From positions 2,281,001 through 2,345,000 of the forward strand of contig NZ_CP102270.1 of assembly GCF_025148445.1 (NCBI RefSeq): DNA of 64,000 nt, given 5' to 3'. The stretch is from Eshraghiella crossota. Lineage in GTDB: Bacteria > Bacillota > Clostridia > Lachnospirales > Lachnospiraceae. The position numbers and the translations under genes were made by a program. Every line of letters begins with the position of its first letter. Within the stretch, counting starts at the first letter, position 1. A model generated the notes under the pieces. The model searched no databases, had not been told where the DNA came from, and was given only the letters and a program-made list of their open reading frames with translations. Below are positions 42,169 to 51,628 of the stretch, piece after piece.

Positions 42169-44268
42169 TTACATAACTGCTTCTTTTTTATTTTTCTTAG
42201 ATTTAAAACCAATACTTGTATTTATAATGAGTTTATCAAACAATACAAATAATGATGGAAGTATAAATATTACAACTAACATACTGATGATTGCACCTCG
42301 TGCCATGAGTATACATAATGATGAAATCATATCAACGCTGGCAATCATACCTACACCAAAGGTTGCTGCGAAAAATCCGAGGGCACTTACGATAATTGAC
42401 GGAATAGATGTTCCAAGTGCAATCGATATGGCCTCTTTCTTGCTTTCGCCTGCGGCTCTTTCTCTTTTGTATCTCGTTGTCATAAGAATTGCGTAGTCAA
42501 CCGTTGCACCAAGCTGTATGGTTCCGATGACTACCGATGAAATAAACGGTATTGATGTTCCTGTAAAATAAGGAATACCCATATTTACAAATATCGCAAA
42601 TTCAATTGCCGCAACAAGGATAACAGGTAATGATATTGATTTTAGTACAACGAATATAATTACGAATATTGCTGCAATTGATACAATACTTACTGTCTTA
42701 AAGTCTTTATCTGTAATTGTAATAAGGTCTTTTGTACATGGTGCTTCACCGATTACCATTGATTTTGCATCATATTTTTTAGCAATTTCATCAACTTTAT
42801 CTATCTGGTCATTGATTTCATCAGATGCAATGGCATAATTGGTTGATATCATCATTATCTGATATTCGTTTCCCTTTAACTCTGAAACAAGGGAATCCGG
42901 AAGCATTTCCGTAGGCAGTTCTGCACCAACTACGGAATCAAGGCTCATTGCCGTTGATATACCGTCAAGTTCTTTTATCTCATCTATCATTGCAATAGAG
43001 TCATCTTTTGAAAGATTGGTGTCTGCAAGAATCATATATATTGAATTGGTCTTATCAAAATTTTCCGCAAGTAATTTATTAGCCTGTGAGCAATTAAGTT
43101 TATCAGGTAATGTATCAGATAAATCATAATATACTTTTGTATGGTTGTAGCCGTAAATTGCCGGATATAAAAGTCCCAGGAAGACAATGAGGAATAACCA
43201 TGAATGTTTTACTATCCATCTTGCCGGCTTATCAAAATTAGGCATAATTTCTTTATGCATTGTCTTCTCAAGTGCTTTATCGAATGTAAGTATAAGTGAA
43301 GGAAGAATTGTTACGCATCCGATTACTCCGAATATAACACCCTTTGCCATTACTATACCAAGGTCAAGTCCAAGGGTAAAACTCATAAAGCAAAGTGCTA
43401 TAAATCCTGCTACTGTTGTGATTGATGAACCTACAACAGAGGTAAGTGTATTTCCGATTGCAACTGCCATTGCCTCTTTATGGTCACCGGGATTCTTTTC
43501 TTTTTCTTCCTTATAGCTGTGCCACAGGAATATTGAATAGTCAAGTGTTACACCAAGCTGGAGCACTGCTGCAAGTGCTTTTGTTATGTACGATACTTCT
43601 CCGAGGAAAATATTCGTTCCTAAGTTATATACAATGGCCATTCCTATACTTACCATAAATAATACAGGTACAAGGAACGAATCCATAAATATTGCAAGAA
43701 CCACACAAACAAGTAATACCGCTACAAGTACATATATAGGAGTTTCTTTTTCTGACATTGACTTGGTATCGGTAACTACCGCCGACATACCCGCTATGTA
43801 GCACTGTTTATCGGTTACATCCCTTAATTCTTCAATGGCATCCATCGTTTCTGTACTTGATGTTGTATCATCAAAGAATATTGCGAAAAGTGTCGCTCCC
43901 GAATCATCATTCTCAAAGTAAGACCTGAACTTATCAGGAAGTATTTCTGCCGGTACTCCGTCACCAACAATTCCATTGTATGAAATAACACTGGCTACAT
44001 GGTCAACTTTTTCAACTTTTTTTACAAGCTCGGATACATTTTTCTTGTTCATTCCGTCAACCACAACCATTGCGTAGGCGCCCTTGCCGAAATCGTCAAG
44101 TAATATATCCTGACCCTTCATTGTATCAATATCACCCGGAAGGTAATATAAAATGTCATAATTAACTTTAGTATTAAAGTATCCTATTGCTGCCGGAATT
44201 AAAAGCAGCACGCTAAGAATTAGAATCGGTATTCTTAGCTTTACGATAAGTTTTCCAAACTTTTTCAT
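42169..44268 (-). CDS. MMPL/RND-family exporter
   Basis: The 699-residue membrane protein has two repeats of one helix, a large external domain and five helices (12 in total). The conserved Asp-Tyr pairs of MMPL proton relay helices are present in GVTLDYSIFLWHS and GATVDYAILMTTR. Family members export lipids or drugs using the proton gradient. It is the first gene of an operon with the coiled-coil lipoprotein. It faces a divergent TetR gene, with paired operators between them, so substrate-induced expression is likely. GGAGG precedes the ATG. Confidence 0.92.
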   Translation of the reverse strand: MKKFGKLIVKLRIPILILSVLLLIPAAIGYFNTKVNYDILYYLPGDIDTMKGQDILLDDFGKGAYAMVVVDGMNKKNVSELVKKVEKVDHVASVISYNGIVGDGVPAEILPDKFRSYFENDDSGATLFAIFFDDTTSSTETMDAIEELRDVTDKQCYIAGMSAVVTDTKSMSEKETPIYVLVAVLLVCVVLAIFMDSFLVPVLFMVSIGMAIVYNLGTNIFLGEVSYITKALAAVLQLGVTLDYSIFLWHSYKEEKEKNPGDHKEAMAVAIGNTLTSVVGSSITTVAGFIALCFMSFTLGLDLGIVMAKGVIFGVIGCVTILPSLILTFDKALEKTMHKEIMPNFDKPARWIVKHSWLFLIVFLGLLYPAIYGYNHTKVYYDLSDTLPDKLNCSQANKLLAENFDKTNSIYMILADTNLSKDDSIAMIDEIKELDGISTAMSLDSVVGAELPTEMLPDSLVSELKGNEYQIMMISTNYAIASDEINDQIDKVDEIAKKYDAKSMVIGEAPCTKDLITITDKDFKTVSIVSIAAIFVIIFVVLKSISLPVILVAAIEFAIFVNMGIPYFTGTSIPFISSVVIGTIQLGATVDYAILMTTRYKRERAAGESKKEAISIALGTSIPSIIVSALGFFAATFGVGMIASVDMISSLCILMARGAIISMLVVIFILPSLFVLFDKLIINTSIGFKSKKNKKEAVM

Positions 44269-44293
44269 ATAAATCCTCCTTAATTAAAAAATA

Positions 44294-44375
44294 TGTCCAT
44301 TGGTCATTTTTTTATTTCTGTTGACATTATAGCACTAAAAATTGTATAGTCAATATAGAAAATGTCCAAAAGTCA
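44294..44375. promoter_or_regulatory. Face-to-face divergent promoters flanked by two TetR-type operators
   Basis: TGTCCATTGGTCA (44294-44306) and TGTCCAAAAGTCA (44363-44375) share the pattern TGTCC-n3-GTCA and are near palindromes. Between them the plus-strand promoter is TTGACA (44321) with TATAGT (44345) after 18 bp. The minus-strand promoter is TTGACT (44353-44348) with TATAAT (44331-44326) after 16 bp. The two promoters occupy the same 33 bp, each -35 overlapping the other's -10. Confidence 0.7.
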
Positions 44376-44418
44376 GTTTTTTATAAATTTTTAATATTTT
44401 ACACGGAGGATTTTTATA

Positions 44419-45033
44419 ATGGGAAAGGTAGACGATAATAAGCAGCAGAAACTTAATGCTCTTTTAAATGCTGCCTATGATTTATTCACTACGCAAAGCG
44501 TGGAAAAGACGACAATAGCTGAAATTTCCAAGGCTGCCGACGTTGCCAAAGGAACTTTTTATCTGTATTTTAAAGACAAATACGAAATCAGGAACCGGCT
44601 CATATCACATGAATCCAGTAAACTTTTTAAAGATGCCGTAGCGGCTCTTGAAAAAAAATCATCAACTGTCAGTGAGGAACCTGCTTTTGAGGAAAAAATG
44701 ATTTTTATTATCAATTACATTGTAGATGCCCTTGATGGCAACCACTCCCTCCTTACTTTTATATCCAAAAATTTAAGTTGGGGTGTGTTTAAGGAAGCCC
44801 TTACCACAAACGTAGCTTCCAATGATATTAATTTTAAAGACATTTACTACGAAATGCTTTCCACAAGCGGTCTTTCAATAGAAGAGCCTGAAATTCTTCT
44901 TTTCCTTGTAGTGGAACTTGTGGGTTCAACCTGTTACAGTTCTATTCTATACAATGAACCGGCGAATATCGGAAGAATTAAACCGTACCTTTCAAGAACT
45001 GTACGGGCAATTATCAGGGAATACAGTAAATAA
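44419..45033 (+). CDS. TetR/AcrR-family repressor
   Basis: The 204-residue protein has an N-terminal TetR helix-turn-helix (TTIAEISKAADVAKGTFYLY-FKDKYEI, about 31-58) and an all-helical ligand-binding part. It is divergent from the MMPL exporter operon, with two matching operator-like sites between. It probably represses both the exporter and itself until a ligand binds. GGAGG lies 9 nt before the ATG. It ends at a hairpin terminator 8 bp downstream. Confidence 0.94.
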   Translation: MGKVDDNKQQKLNALLNAAYDLFTTQSVEKTTIAEISKAADVAKGTFYLYFKDKYEIRNRLISHESSKLFKDAVAALEKKSSTVSEEPAFEEKMIFIINYIVDALDGNHSLLTFISKNLSWGVFKEALTTNVASNDINFKDIYYEMLSTSGLSIEEPEILLFLVVELVGSTCYSSILYNEPANIGRIKPYLSRTVRAIIREYSK

Positions 45034-45040
45034 ACAAAAA

Positions 45041-45085
45041 GAGGATGCCGCCTCAACGATTTTTAATCGTTAAAGTGACATCCTC
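45041..45085. terminator. Hairpin terminator, copy 2 of an intergenic repeat
   Basis: GAGGATG pairs with CATCCTC, and AACGATT pairs with AATCGTT around a TTT loop. It lies between the convergent tetR and spoVG genes. Its sequence is largely identical to the hairpin at 34369-34411, with compensated changes in the stems. Confidence 0.8.
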
Positions 45086-45114
45086 ATCTTATATATAGTA
45101 TGCTATTATATTCT

Positions 45115-45381
45115 CTATACTTCTTCGTCAGAAGCATTGTTATAGGCTTCAAGGATCTTTCTCTGTAGCATTCCTCTTGTATCTGAATTAATCGGATGTG
45201 CTATATCCCTGTAGTCTCCATCACCCGTTTTTTTGCTAGGCATTGCTATAAACAATCCCTTATCTCCATCAATTACTTTAATATCATGTATTACAAACTC
45301 GTCATCTATTGTAATTGACACAACTGCTTTTAATTTACCTTCTTTTGCAATTTTTCTTACTCTGATATCCGTAATTTTCAT
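45115..45381 (-). CDS. spoVG: Septation/RNA-binding regulator SpoVG
   Basis: The 88-residue protein matches SpoVG through its whole length ([49 protein letters not shown]-x-K-I-L-E-A-Y). The family binds DNA/RNA and affects septation, sporulation and envelope genes. It lies 26 bp after glgD in the same direction with no visible promoter, so it seems co-transcribed with the glycogen genes. GGAAGG precedes the ATG. Confidence 0.96.
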   Translation of the reverse strand: MKITDIRVRKIAKEGKLKAVVSITIDDEFVIHDIKVIDGDKGLFIAMPSKKTGDGDYRDIAHPINSDTRGMLQRKILEAYNNASDEEV

Positions 45382-45407
45382 ATTTGTAACCCTTCCTTCC
45401 TAATGAA

Positions 45408-46529
45408 CTACATTGGGAACCGCTCATTTTTCTCTATTGCAATTTTGATTTCTCCATTCTGACCGATATATTCTGTATTAGGTCTTATGGTATCTCTGCT
45501 CTCAACAATGCAATTTTCCAAATGACAATTATCACCAATATGAACATCATTAAGAATTATACAATTCTTAATATAAGTGTTACTTCCAATGTATACCTTC
45601 TTAAATATAACGGAATCTTCCACTTTGCCGTTAAAAATACATCCGCTGGCAACTATGCAGTTCTTAACTTCCGAACCCGGATTATATTTTGCCGGTGCAA
45701 GATCTTCTGTCTTTGAATATATATCTGTTGAATCCTTAAAGAAATGCTTTCTTATATCTCTGTTAAGAAAATCCATATTGGTCTTGAAATATGACTCTAC
45801 CGTTGATATATTGCTCCAATATGAATCAAGCCTGTAACCGTATATTTTCTTTACATTCATATATCTTATTACAATATCTTTAACAAAATCATATCTGTCC
45901 TCATCGTAAGCCTTCTGGATAAGTTCAATAAGAAGTCTTCTTCTGATTACATATATTCCTGTGGAAACCGTCTTGCCCGATGTCGCTATCGGTTTCTCTT
46001 CAAATTCCACAATTCTTCCGTCTTCATCGCACTTAACGACACCGAATCTGCGAGCATCTTCTGAATCATCAAGGTCTTTGATTACAACCGTAATATCAGC
46101 TTTCTTCTCAATATGATACTCAATAACCTTATTGTAATCCAGCTTGTATACGCCATCACCCGATGCAATAACAACATAAGGTTCATGGCTGTTTCTTAAG
46201 AAAGTAAGATTCTGATATAATGCATCTGCTGTTCCTCTGTACCATACACTGTTTTCATTAGTTATGGTTGGATTAAAAACAAAGAGTCCGCCCTGTTTTC
46301 TGCCAAAATCCCACCACTTTGAAGAACTCAGATGTTCATTAAGCGATCTCGCATTGTACTGGGTTATTACTGCAACTTTACCAATATGTGAATTACTCAT
46401 ATTACTGAGTGCAAAATCAATCGTCCTGTAACTTCCTGCAACCGGCATTGCAGCAATGGCTCTCTTATTGGATAATTCACGCATCATCTTGTTATTACCG
46501 CCGGCTAAAATAATACCTATTGCTCTCAT
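45408..46529 (-). CDS. glgD: Glucose-1-phosphate adenylyltransferase subunit GlgD
   Basis: The 373-residue protein has a nucleotidyltransferase domain with a degenerate start ([20 protein letters not shown] in place of GGxGxRL) and a C-terminal left-handed beta-helix of hexapeptide repeats ([20 protein letters not shown]). This is typical of GlgD, the non-catalytic or regulatory partner of GlgC in Firmicutes. Its ATG overlaps the glgC stop (ATGA), giving coupled synthesis of the two subunits. The pair makes ADP-glucose for glycogen. Confidence 0.95.
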   Translation of the reverse strand: MRAIGIILAGGNNKMMRELSNKRAIAAMPVAGSYRTIDFALSNMSNSHIGKVAVITQYNARSLNEHLSSSKWWDFGRKQGGLFVFNPTITNENSVWYRGTADALYQNLTFLRNSHEPYVVIASGDGVYKLDYNKVIEYHIEKKADITVVIKDLDDSEDARRFGVVKCDEDGRIVEFEEKPIATSGKTVSTGIYVIRRRLLIELIQKAYDEDRYDFVKDIVIRYMNVKKIYGYRLDSYWSNISTVESYFKTNMDFLNRDIRKHFFKDSTDIYSKTEDLAPAKYNPGSEVKNCIVASGCIFNGKVEDSVIFKKVYIGSNTYIKNCIILNDVHIGDNCHLENCIVESRDTIRPNTEYIGQNGEIKIAIEKNERFPM

Positions 46530-47800
46530 CTTTCTTCACCTGCCTTAATGATGTATCCACCGCTTTCAAGGATTCCATCTTTATAATCTTCAAGAGTCGT
46601 CACTCCTGAGACAGCAGTATTTCTGCCAATTGTAATATTATCCGGAATAACTGTATTTTCACCGATTGTTGCCAAATCAGAATTATAAATCTTAGTATCC
46701 AGCTTACTTTCAGCCATATCACCAAATCCCACATGGCAGTTATTTCCGATTGTCACATTCTCTGCAACTATTGCTTTATTTATAACAGTTCCGTTTCCGA
46801 CAGTTGTATTCTGCATAATTATGGAATCTGTAACTTCCGCACCTTCTTCTATTGTGACACCACTTCCGATTACTGAATTGCGGACAGTACCATAAATCTC
46901 ACTTGCTTCACCGATTATGCTTCTCTCAACCCTGGCACTGCCTGATATGTACTGTGGAGGAATTGCATCCGCTCTTGTGTATACTTTCCATAATTCCTCA
47001 TAGAGATTAAATTCAGGAACTATATCAATAAGCTCCATATTAGCTTCCCAATATGAGTTCAACGTTCCTACATCTTTCCAATATCCGTTATACTCATACG
47101 CAAAAAGCCTGTTGCCATTTTCAAAGCAATAAGGAATAATATGCTTACCGAAATCGCAGCCCTTCTGGTCTCTCATCTTAATGAGAGCTTCTTTAAGGAC
47201 TTTCCAGCTGAATATATATATACCCATTGATGCAAGGTTGCTTCTAGGATTAGCCGGTTTCTCCTCAAATTCTGTTATTCTGTTGTTCTCATCTGTAATA
47301 AGTATACCGAATCTGCTTGCTTCCTCTAAAGGAACAGGCATTGCCGCAATAGTAACGTCCGCATTGCATGCCTTATGATAATCAAGCATTATCTCATAAT
47401 CCATCTTGTAAATATGGTCACCCGATAAAATAAGAACATAGTCCGGATTATACATTTCCATATAATCAAGATTCTGATATATGGCATTAGCCGTACCTGT
47501 ATACCATTCGCTGCTTGTACTTCTCTCGTATGGAGGAAGAACCGTAACGCCTCCGACATTTCTATCCAGATCCCAAGGAATACCTATCCCGATATGTGTA
47601 TTAAGTCGTAACGGCTGATACTGTGTAAGAACGCCTACCGTATCAATCCCAGAGTTAATACAGTTGCTGAGTGGAAAATCAATAATTCTGTACTTACCGC
47701 CAAATGCTACTGCCGGCTTGGCAACCTTGGACGTAAGAACTCCGAGTCTGCTGCCTTGTCCGCCTGCTAACAACATGGCAATCATTTCTTTTTTCACCAT
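46526..47800 (-). CDS. glgC: Glucose-1-phosphate adenylyltransferase GlgC
   Basis: The 424-residue catalytic subunit has the pyrophosphorylase motif [10 protein letters not shown] (11-20), [15 protein letters not shown], the substrate Asp region [18 protein letters not shown] and a C-terminal beta-helix ([20 protein letters not shown]). It makes ADP-glucose, the committed step of glycogen synthesis. The ATG at 47800 follows GAGGTG by 7 nt; a GTG three codons upstream overlaps that site and is less likely. Order: glgC, glgD, spoVG. Confidence 0.96.
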   Translation of the reverse strand: MVKKEMIAMLLAGGQGSRLGVLTSKVAKPAVAFGGKYRIIDFPLSNCINSGIDTVGVLTQYQPLRLNTHIGIGIPWDLDRNVGGVTVLPPYERSTSSEWYTGTANAIYQNLDYMEMYNPDYVLILSGDHIYKMDYEIMLDYHKACNADVTIAAMPVPLEEASRFGILITDENNRITEFEEKPANPRSNLASMGIYIFSWKVLKEALIKMRDQKGCDFGKHIIPYCFENGNRLFAYEYNGYWKDVGTLNSYWEANMELIDIVPEFNLYEELWKVYTRADAIPPQYISGSARVERSIIGEASEIYGTVRNSVIGSGVTIEEGAEVTDSIIMQNTTVGNGTVINKAIVAENVTIGNNCHVGFGDMAESKLDTKIYNSDLATIGENTVIPDNITIGRNTAVSGVTTLEDYKDGILESGGYIIKAGEER

Positions 47801-47845
47801 ATTAATCACCTCAAGTCTTATATTTTCTAGTCAAATTGTAAACAT

Positions 47846-47874
47846 ATTGTAACACAAACCTTATATATTTTAAA
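47846..47874 (-). promoter_or_regulatory. Promoter candidate of glgC-glgD-spoVG
   Basis: On the minus strand TTTAAA (47874-47869) and TACAAT (47851-47846) are separated by 17 bp, 46 bp upstream of the glgC start. The rest of the 274-bp gap to murC is AT-rich without other clear structure. Confidence 0.4.
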
Positions 47875-48007
47875 GAGTATTTCATAATATTCATTAAATT
47901 TTGACATTTTTATTTTTTATTTTTAGTAATTTCTACTAACATACTACTTGTCTCCCGTTTTTTAATATATATTCATTTCCACGATAAAAAGAACCTCTTT
48001 ATTTTTA

Positions 48008-48035
48008 TTTACTTTTAATACCTTACTGGTATAAA
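48008..48035 (+). promoter_or_regulatory. Promoter candidate of murC
   Basis: TTTACT at 48008-48013 is followed after 16 bp by TATAAA at 48030-48035, preceded by TGG as in an extended -10. The murC start lies about 40 bp downstream, behind GGAG. Confidence 0.45.
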
Positions 48036-48074
48036 ATATAATAAATTAATCTATATTCAAGGAGACAGATTATT

Positions 48075-49451
48075 ATGTCACATATTAATTATAACAGTCC
48101 TATCCATGTTCACTTCATCGGCATCGGTGGAATAAGCATGAGTGGACTTGCAGATATTCTTTTTTCAAAAGGTTTTACAATTTCAGGCTCAGACTCTAAA
48201 GAATCAGAACTGACCAGGAACCTTATATCCCAGGGCATTAAGGTTTTCATCGGACAGAAGGCAGACAACATAACTGACGATATTGACCTCGTAGTATATA
48301 CCGCAGCGATTCACAATGACAATGAAGAACTTGCTGCTGCCAGGGCAAAAAATATTCCCGTAATAACGAGAGCCGAGCTGCTTGGAGAGATTATGACCAA
48401 CTACAAAACAGCAGTCGGTGTGTCCGGTACCCACGGTAAGACAACAACCACTTCCATGCTTACCGAAATTCTTGTGAATGGCAGCCTTGACCCTACCGTA
48501 TCCGTAGGCGGAATTCTTCCATCCATACATGGTAACTTAAGAATTGGCCATTCTGATAATTTTGTGACCGAAGCCTGTGAATATACCAACAGCTTTTTAT
48601 CATTCTTTCCGACTATTGAGATTATACTTAATATAGAAGAAGATCATCTTGACTTTTTTAAAGACATTAACGATATCCGTAATTCCTTTGGACGTTATGT
48701 CAGACTTCTCCCTGAGAACGGTCTTCTGGTAATTAATAATGACATTGATAATGTTGAAGAAATTTATAAAAATGCCGCTTGTCCCGTTATAACAGTTGGA
48801 AAAACACCTGATGCTGATTATACAGCAGATAATATCTCCTTTGATGAATTCGGCTGTCCTTCTTATGACCTTATCCGTCAGGGAAACACAATCGGCAGAA
48901 TAGCCCTCAGTGTTCCGGGGATTCATAATGTATATAACAGTCTTGCTGCCATTGCAGTTGCAATCCACTTAGGAATAGACATCAGTACAATTATTGACTC
49001 ACTTAAAGGTTTTCACGGTACTGACAGACGTTTCCAGAAAAAAGGAACCGTAAATGGTTTTACAATAATTGATGACTATGCGCACCACCCTGCAGAGATT
49101 AATGCAACTATTAATTCAGCAATGAATTACCCTCATAAAAAGCTTGTCATCATATTCCAGCCTCACACATATACGAGAACCAAAGCTTTTCTTAAGGACT
49201 TTGCAGATGTGTTAAAGAGGGCCGACCTTGTAATACTTCCTGATATTTATGCAGCAAGGGAGACTGATACCCTCGGAATTTCGTCAAAAGATATTGCCGA
49301 CCTTATAAACGCTGCAGGAACGGAATGTATTTACGAACCGGACTTTGATAAAATATGCCAAATAATACTTGACCGCTGCCGGAAAGGCGATCTTGTAATA
49401 ACCATGGGTGCAGGAAATGTGGTAGATATTGCCGACCGTCTTACCAGATAA
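48075..49451 (+). CDS. murC: UDP-N-acetylmuramate--L-alanine ligase
   Basis: The 458-residue ligase adds L-Ala to UDP-MurNAc in peptidoglycan synthesis. It has the N-terminal GIGGISMS (16-23), the ATP loop GTHGKTTT (118-125), the central NIEEDHLDFF, and a C-terminal Mur ligase domain with IDDYAHHPAEI and FQPHTYTRTKAFLKDF. The length is typical. It stands alone between glgC (divergent) and the DnaA boxes that begin 1 bp after its stop. Confidence 0.97.
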   Translation: MSHINYNSPIHVHFIGIGGISMSGLADILFSKGFTISGSDSKESELTRNLISQGIKVFIGQKADNITDDIDLVVYTAAIHNDNEELAAARAKNIPVITRAELLGEIMTNYKTAVGVSGTHGKTTTTSMLTEILVNGSLDPTVSVGGILPSIHGNLRIGHSDNFVTEACEYTNSFLSFFPTIEIILNIEEDHLDFFKDINDIRNSFGRYVRLLPENGLLVINNDIDNVEEIYKNAACPVITVGKTPDADYTADNISFDEFGCPSYDLIRQGNTIGRIALSVPGIHNVYNSLAAIAVAIHLGIDISTIIDSLKGFHGTDRRFQKKGTVNGFTIIDDYAHHPAEINATINSAMNYPHKKLVIIFQPHTYTRTKAFLKDFADVLKRADLVILPDIYAARETDTLGISSKDIADLINAAGTECIYEPDFDKICQIILDRCRKGDLVITMGAGNVVDIADRLTR

Positions 49452-49478
49452 TTATCCACATTATCCACACTATCCACA
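49452..49478 (+). promoter_or_regulatory. Three abutting DnaA boxes upstream of the dnaD-like/dnaC operon
   Basis: TTATCCACA occurs twice (49452-49460, 49461-49469) and is followed by CTATCCACA (49470-49478), one mismatch. All have the same orientation and no spacer. TTATNCACA is the DnaA consensus. An AT-rich stretch (about 49496-49520) and an extended -10 (TGCTATAAT ending at 49533) follow before the DnaD-like gene. dnaA and dnaN are not in the window, so this need not be the replication origin. Confidence 0.75.
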
Positions 49479-49569
49479 ACTTTTGTAAAAAAGGAAGTTT
49501 GTTATTTTTTTTTAATAATTACTGTGCTATAATGACAGCATTCGCATTAAAAACAGGAGTGTCGGATTT

Positions 49570-50613
49570 ATGAAGTATATAGCATTAACCTCATCCGTAA
49601 AAAATCAATATTCAATGGTTTCCAACGTATTTATAGATACGTTTATGCGTGATGCCAACGGTGAGTTTATTAAAGTATATTTATATCTTTTAAGATGTGA
49701 GGACGGTAATATGCCTGTTACCGTAAGTGATATAGCAGACAAGCTTAACATGACTGAGAATGATATTCTGCGGGCATTAAAGTATTGGAACAGCCTTAAA
49801 GTGCTTAAGGTTGAATATGACGGCAGCACACCTGTTTCTATTTGTCTTTGTGACCTTAATCAGCCGGTCCTTGCCCCGGTGGAGGAGATAGCCGTATCAA
49901 AGGAACCTGTGGAGAACAAGAGCACTGCAGTTAAACGTTCATATTCTCCGGCTGAAATCAGACGTCTTTGCGAACAGGAAGACATAAAGGAGCTTTTATA
50001 CATAATCCAGAAATATATGGGTGCCCCTCTTACTCCTACGGAAACAAGCACCGTAATTTATATATATTCCGATCTGGCATTTTCGGCAGAGTTGATTGAA
50101 TATCTGATTGAATATTGTCTGTCCGGCAATCACCGTTCTTTTAACTATATATGTAAAGTTGCAATGAACTGGTATGACAACGGTATCACCACTGTTGCAG
50201 AAGCCAAAGAAACTTCAGGAATAAGGAGCAGCAGGAACGCTGCCGTGTTCCGTTCTTTTGGAATTACGGACAGAAACGTCACACCTATTGAAAGTGAGTT
50301 TATTACCCGTTGGTTTGATGAATACAATTTTAGTACAGAACTTGTGAGTGAAGCCTGTAAAAAGACAATCCTTGCGGTAAGCAAGCCCAATTTTGCTTAT
50401 GCCGAGAGTATTCTTAAGAAATGGCATAATGCAGGGATTACAACTCTCGAAGATGTTAAGAAATTAGAATCCGGTTTCAGGACAAAGATAACTGTTCCGG
50501 TTACTTCAAAAGCTGCACCTGTGCAGCAGTCTGTCAATAAATTTAATAATTTTCCACAGCGTTCTTACAATTTTGATGATTCAAAGGATGATCTTATTAT
50601 CATCAATCAATAA
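49570..50613 (+). CDS. DnaD-domain primosome protein
   Basis: The 347-residue protein has an N-terminal winged-helix-like part (VSDIADKLNMTENDILRALK-YWNSL) and two DnaD/DnaB_2 C-terminal domains: about 135-210 (ending ICKVAMNWYDNGITTVAEAK) and about 222-300 (ending ILKKWHNAGITTLEDVKKL). DnaD/DnaB proteins help load the replicative helicase at the origin and at restart sites in Firmicutes. The helicase loader gene dnaC follows 14 bp later. Three DnaA boxes lie about 90-118 bp upstream. AGGAG precedes the ATG. Confidence 0.9.
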   Translation: MKYIALTSSVKNQYSMVSNVFIDTFMRDANGEFIKVYLYLLRCEDGNMPVTVSDIADKLNMTENDILRALKYWNSLKVLKVEYDGSTPVSICLCDLNQPVLAPVEEIAVSKEPVENKSTAVKRSYSPAEIRRLCEQEDIKELLYIIQKYMGAPLTPTETSTVIYIYSDLAFSAELIEYLIEYCLSGNHRSFNYICKVAMNWYDNGITTVAEAKETSGIRSSRNAAVFRSFGITDRNVTPIESEFITRWFDEYNFSTELVSEACKKTILAVSKPNFAYAESILKKWHNAGITTLEDVKKLESGFRTKITVPVTSKAAPVQQSVNKFNNFPQRSYNFDDSKDDLIIINQ

Positions 50614-50627
50614 GGGAGGATTTGGTT

Positions 50628-51602
50628 TTGGCATTAAGTAATTCCCAGTATGAAGAAATAATGCATGAATATAATAAAAGACAACTGAAGTCAGCAGATG
50701 AACTTAACAGACGTACCGAAGAAGTCATACGTGTGATTCCGGAATATAAAGAATGCCTCGATGAGATATCATCCCTTTCAATCCGTGCGGCAAAGGCAAG
50801 GATATCCGGCAATTCTTCCTCTCTTACTTCTCTTCATAAGGATATTGACTCTTACGTATCACGGATGTCTAAGCTTCTGTCATCTGCCGGTTATCCTGAT
50901 GATTATCTTACCCCTTCTTATGTCTGTAAGGACTGCAAGGATACGGGATACATCGGTAATGAAAAGTGCCATTGTTTTAAGCAGGCAGAAATTGACCTGC
51001 TTTACAGACAGTCTAATATAAAGGATCTGCTTTCAGTACAGAACTTTGAGCATTTTAATATTAATCTGTTTTCTGACGATATCCCGGAAGGGTACAGTGT
51101 AAGTCCCCGTCAGAATATGAAAGCGGCTCTTGAAGTATGTAAATCATTTATAGAGGAGTTTCCTTCCGGCAAGAACCTTCTTTTTCTCGGTTCCACGGGT
51201 GTTGGGAAGACATACCTTACAAATTGTATAGCCAAAGAAATTCTTGACAGATACCACAGTGTAGTTTATCTGTCCGCTATCGAACTTTTTGATTATTTTT
51301 CTTCAAAAAATGATCATTACGAATATTCGGGACTTGACAATTCTGACAATTCATTGCAAATTATAAGTTGCGACCTGCTTATTATAGATGATTTGGGCAC
51401 AGAATTAATTAACAATTTTACAACCTCGAAGTTATTTTATTGTATCAATCAGAGATTATTGGAAAAACGTTCAACCATAATCTCTTCTAATTTTGATAAA
51501 CAGAGTTTGCTGGCCGCATACTCAGAAAGAATTTTTTCACGTATTTTCACATCATATAATATTATCAACCTTATCGGTGATGATGTGCGTAAGAGAAAAT
51601 AA
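50628..51602 (+). CDS. dnaC: Helicase loader DnaC/DnaI-type AAA+ ATPase
   Basis: The 324-residue protein has an N-terminal helical part, a small Cys cluster (CKDC and CHC, about 100-116) and an AAA+ domain with Walker A GSTGVGKT (188-195) and Walker B LLIIDDLG (D254-D255). It matches DnaC/DnaI loaders that place the replicative helicase on DNA with DnaD/DnaB partners. GGGAGGA lies 7 nt before a TTG at 50628, the chosen start; an earlier TTG touches that site. prs follows 26 bp later, so the three may share an mRNA. Confidence 0.93.
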   Translation: MALSNSQYEEIMHEYNKRQLKSADELNRRTEEVIRVIPEYKECLDEISSLSIRAAKARISGNSSSLTSLHKDIDSYVSRMSKLLSSAGYPDDYLTPSYVCKDCKDTGYIGNEKCHCFKQAEIDLLYRQSNIKDLLSVQNFEHFNINLFSDDIPEGYSVSPRQNMKAALEVCKSFIEEFPSGKNLLFLGSTGVGKTYLTNCIAKEILDRYHSVVYLSAIELFDYFSSKNDHYEYSGLDNSDNSLQIISCDLLIIDDLGTELINNFTTSKLFYCINQRLLEKRSTIISSNFDKQSLLAAYSERIFSRIFTSYNIINLIGDDVRKRK

Positions 51603-51628
51603 TTGTATATTATGGAGGATTTTTTATT

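Noticed and set aside
49440-49570. Chromosomal replication origin at the DnaA boxes
   Set aside because: dnaA and dnaN are not adjacent, only three boxes are present, and no clear unwinding element with DnaA-trio repeats was recognised. I keep it as a DnaA-binding site only.
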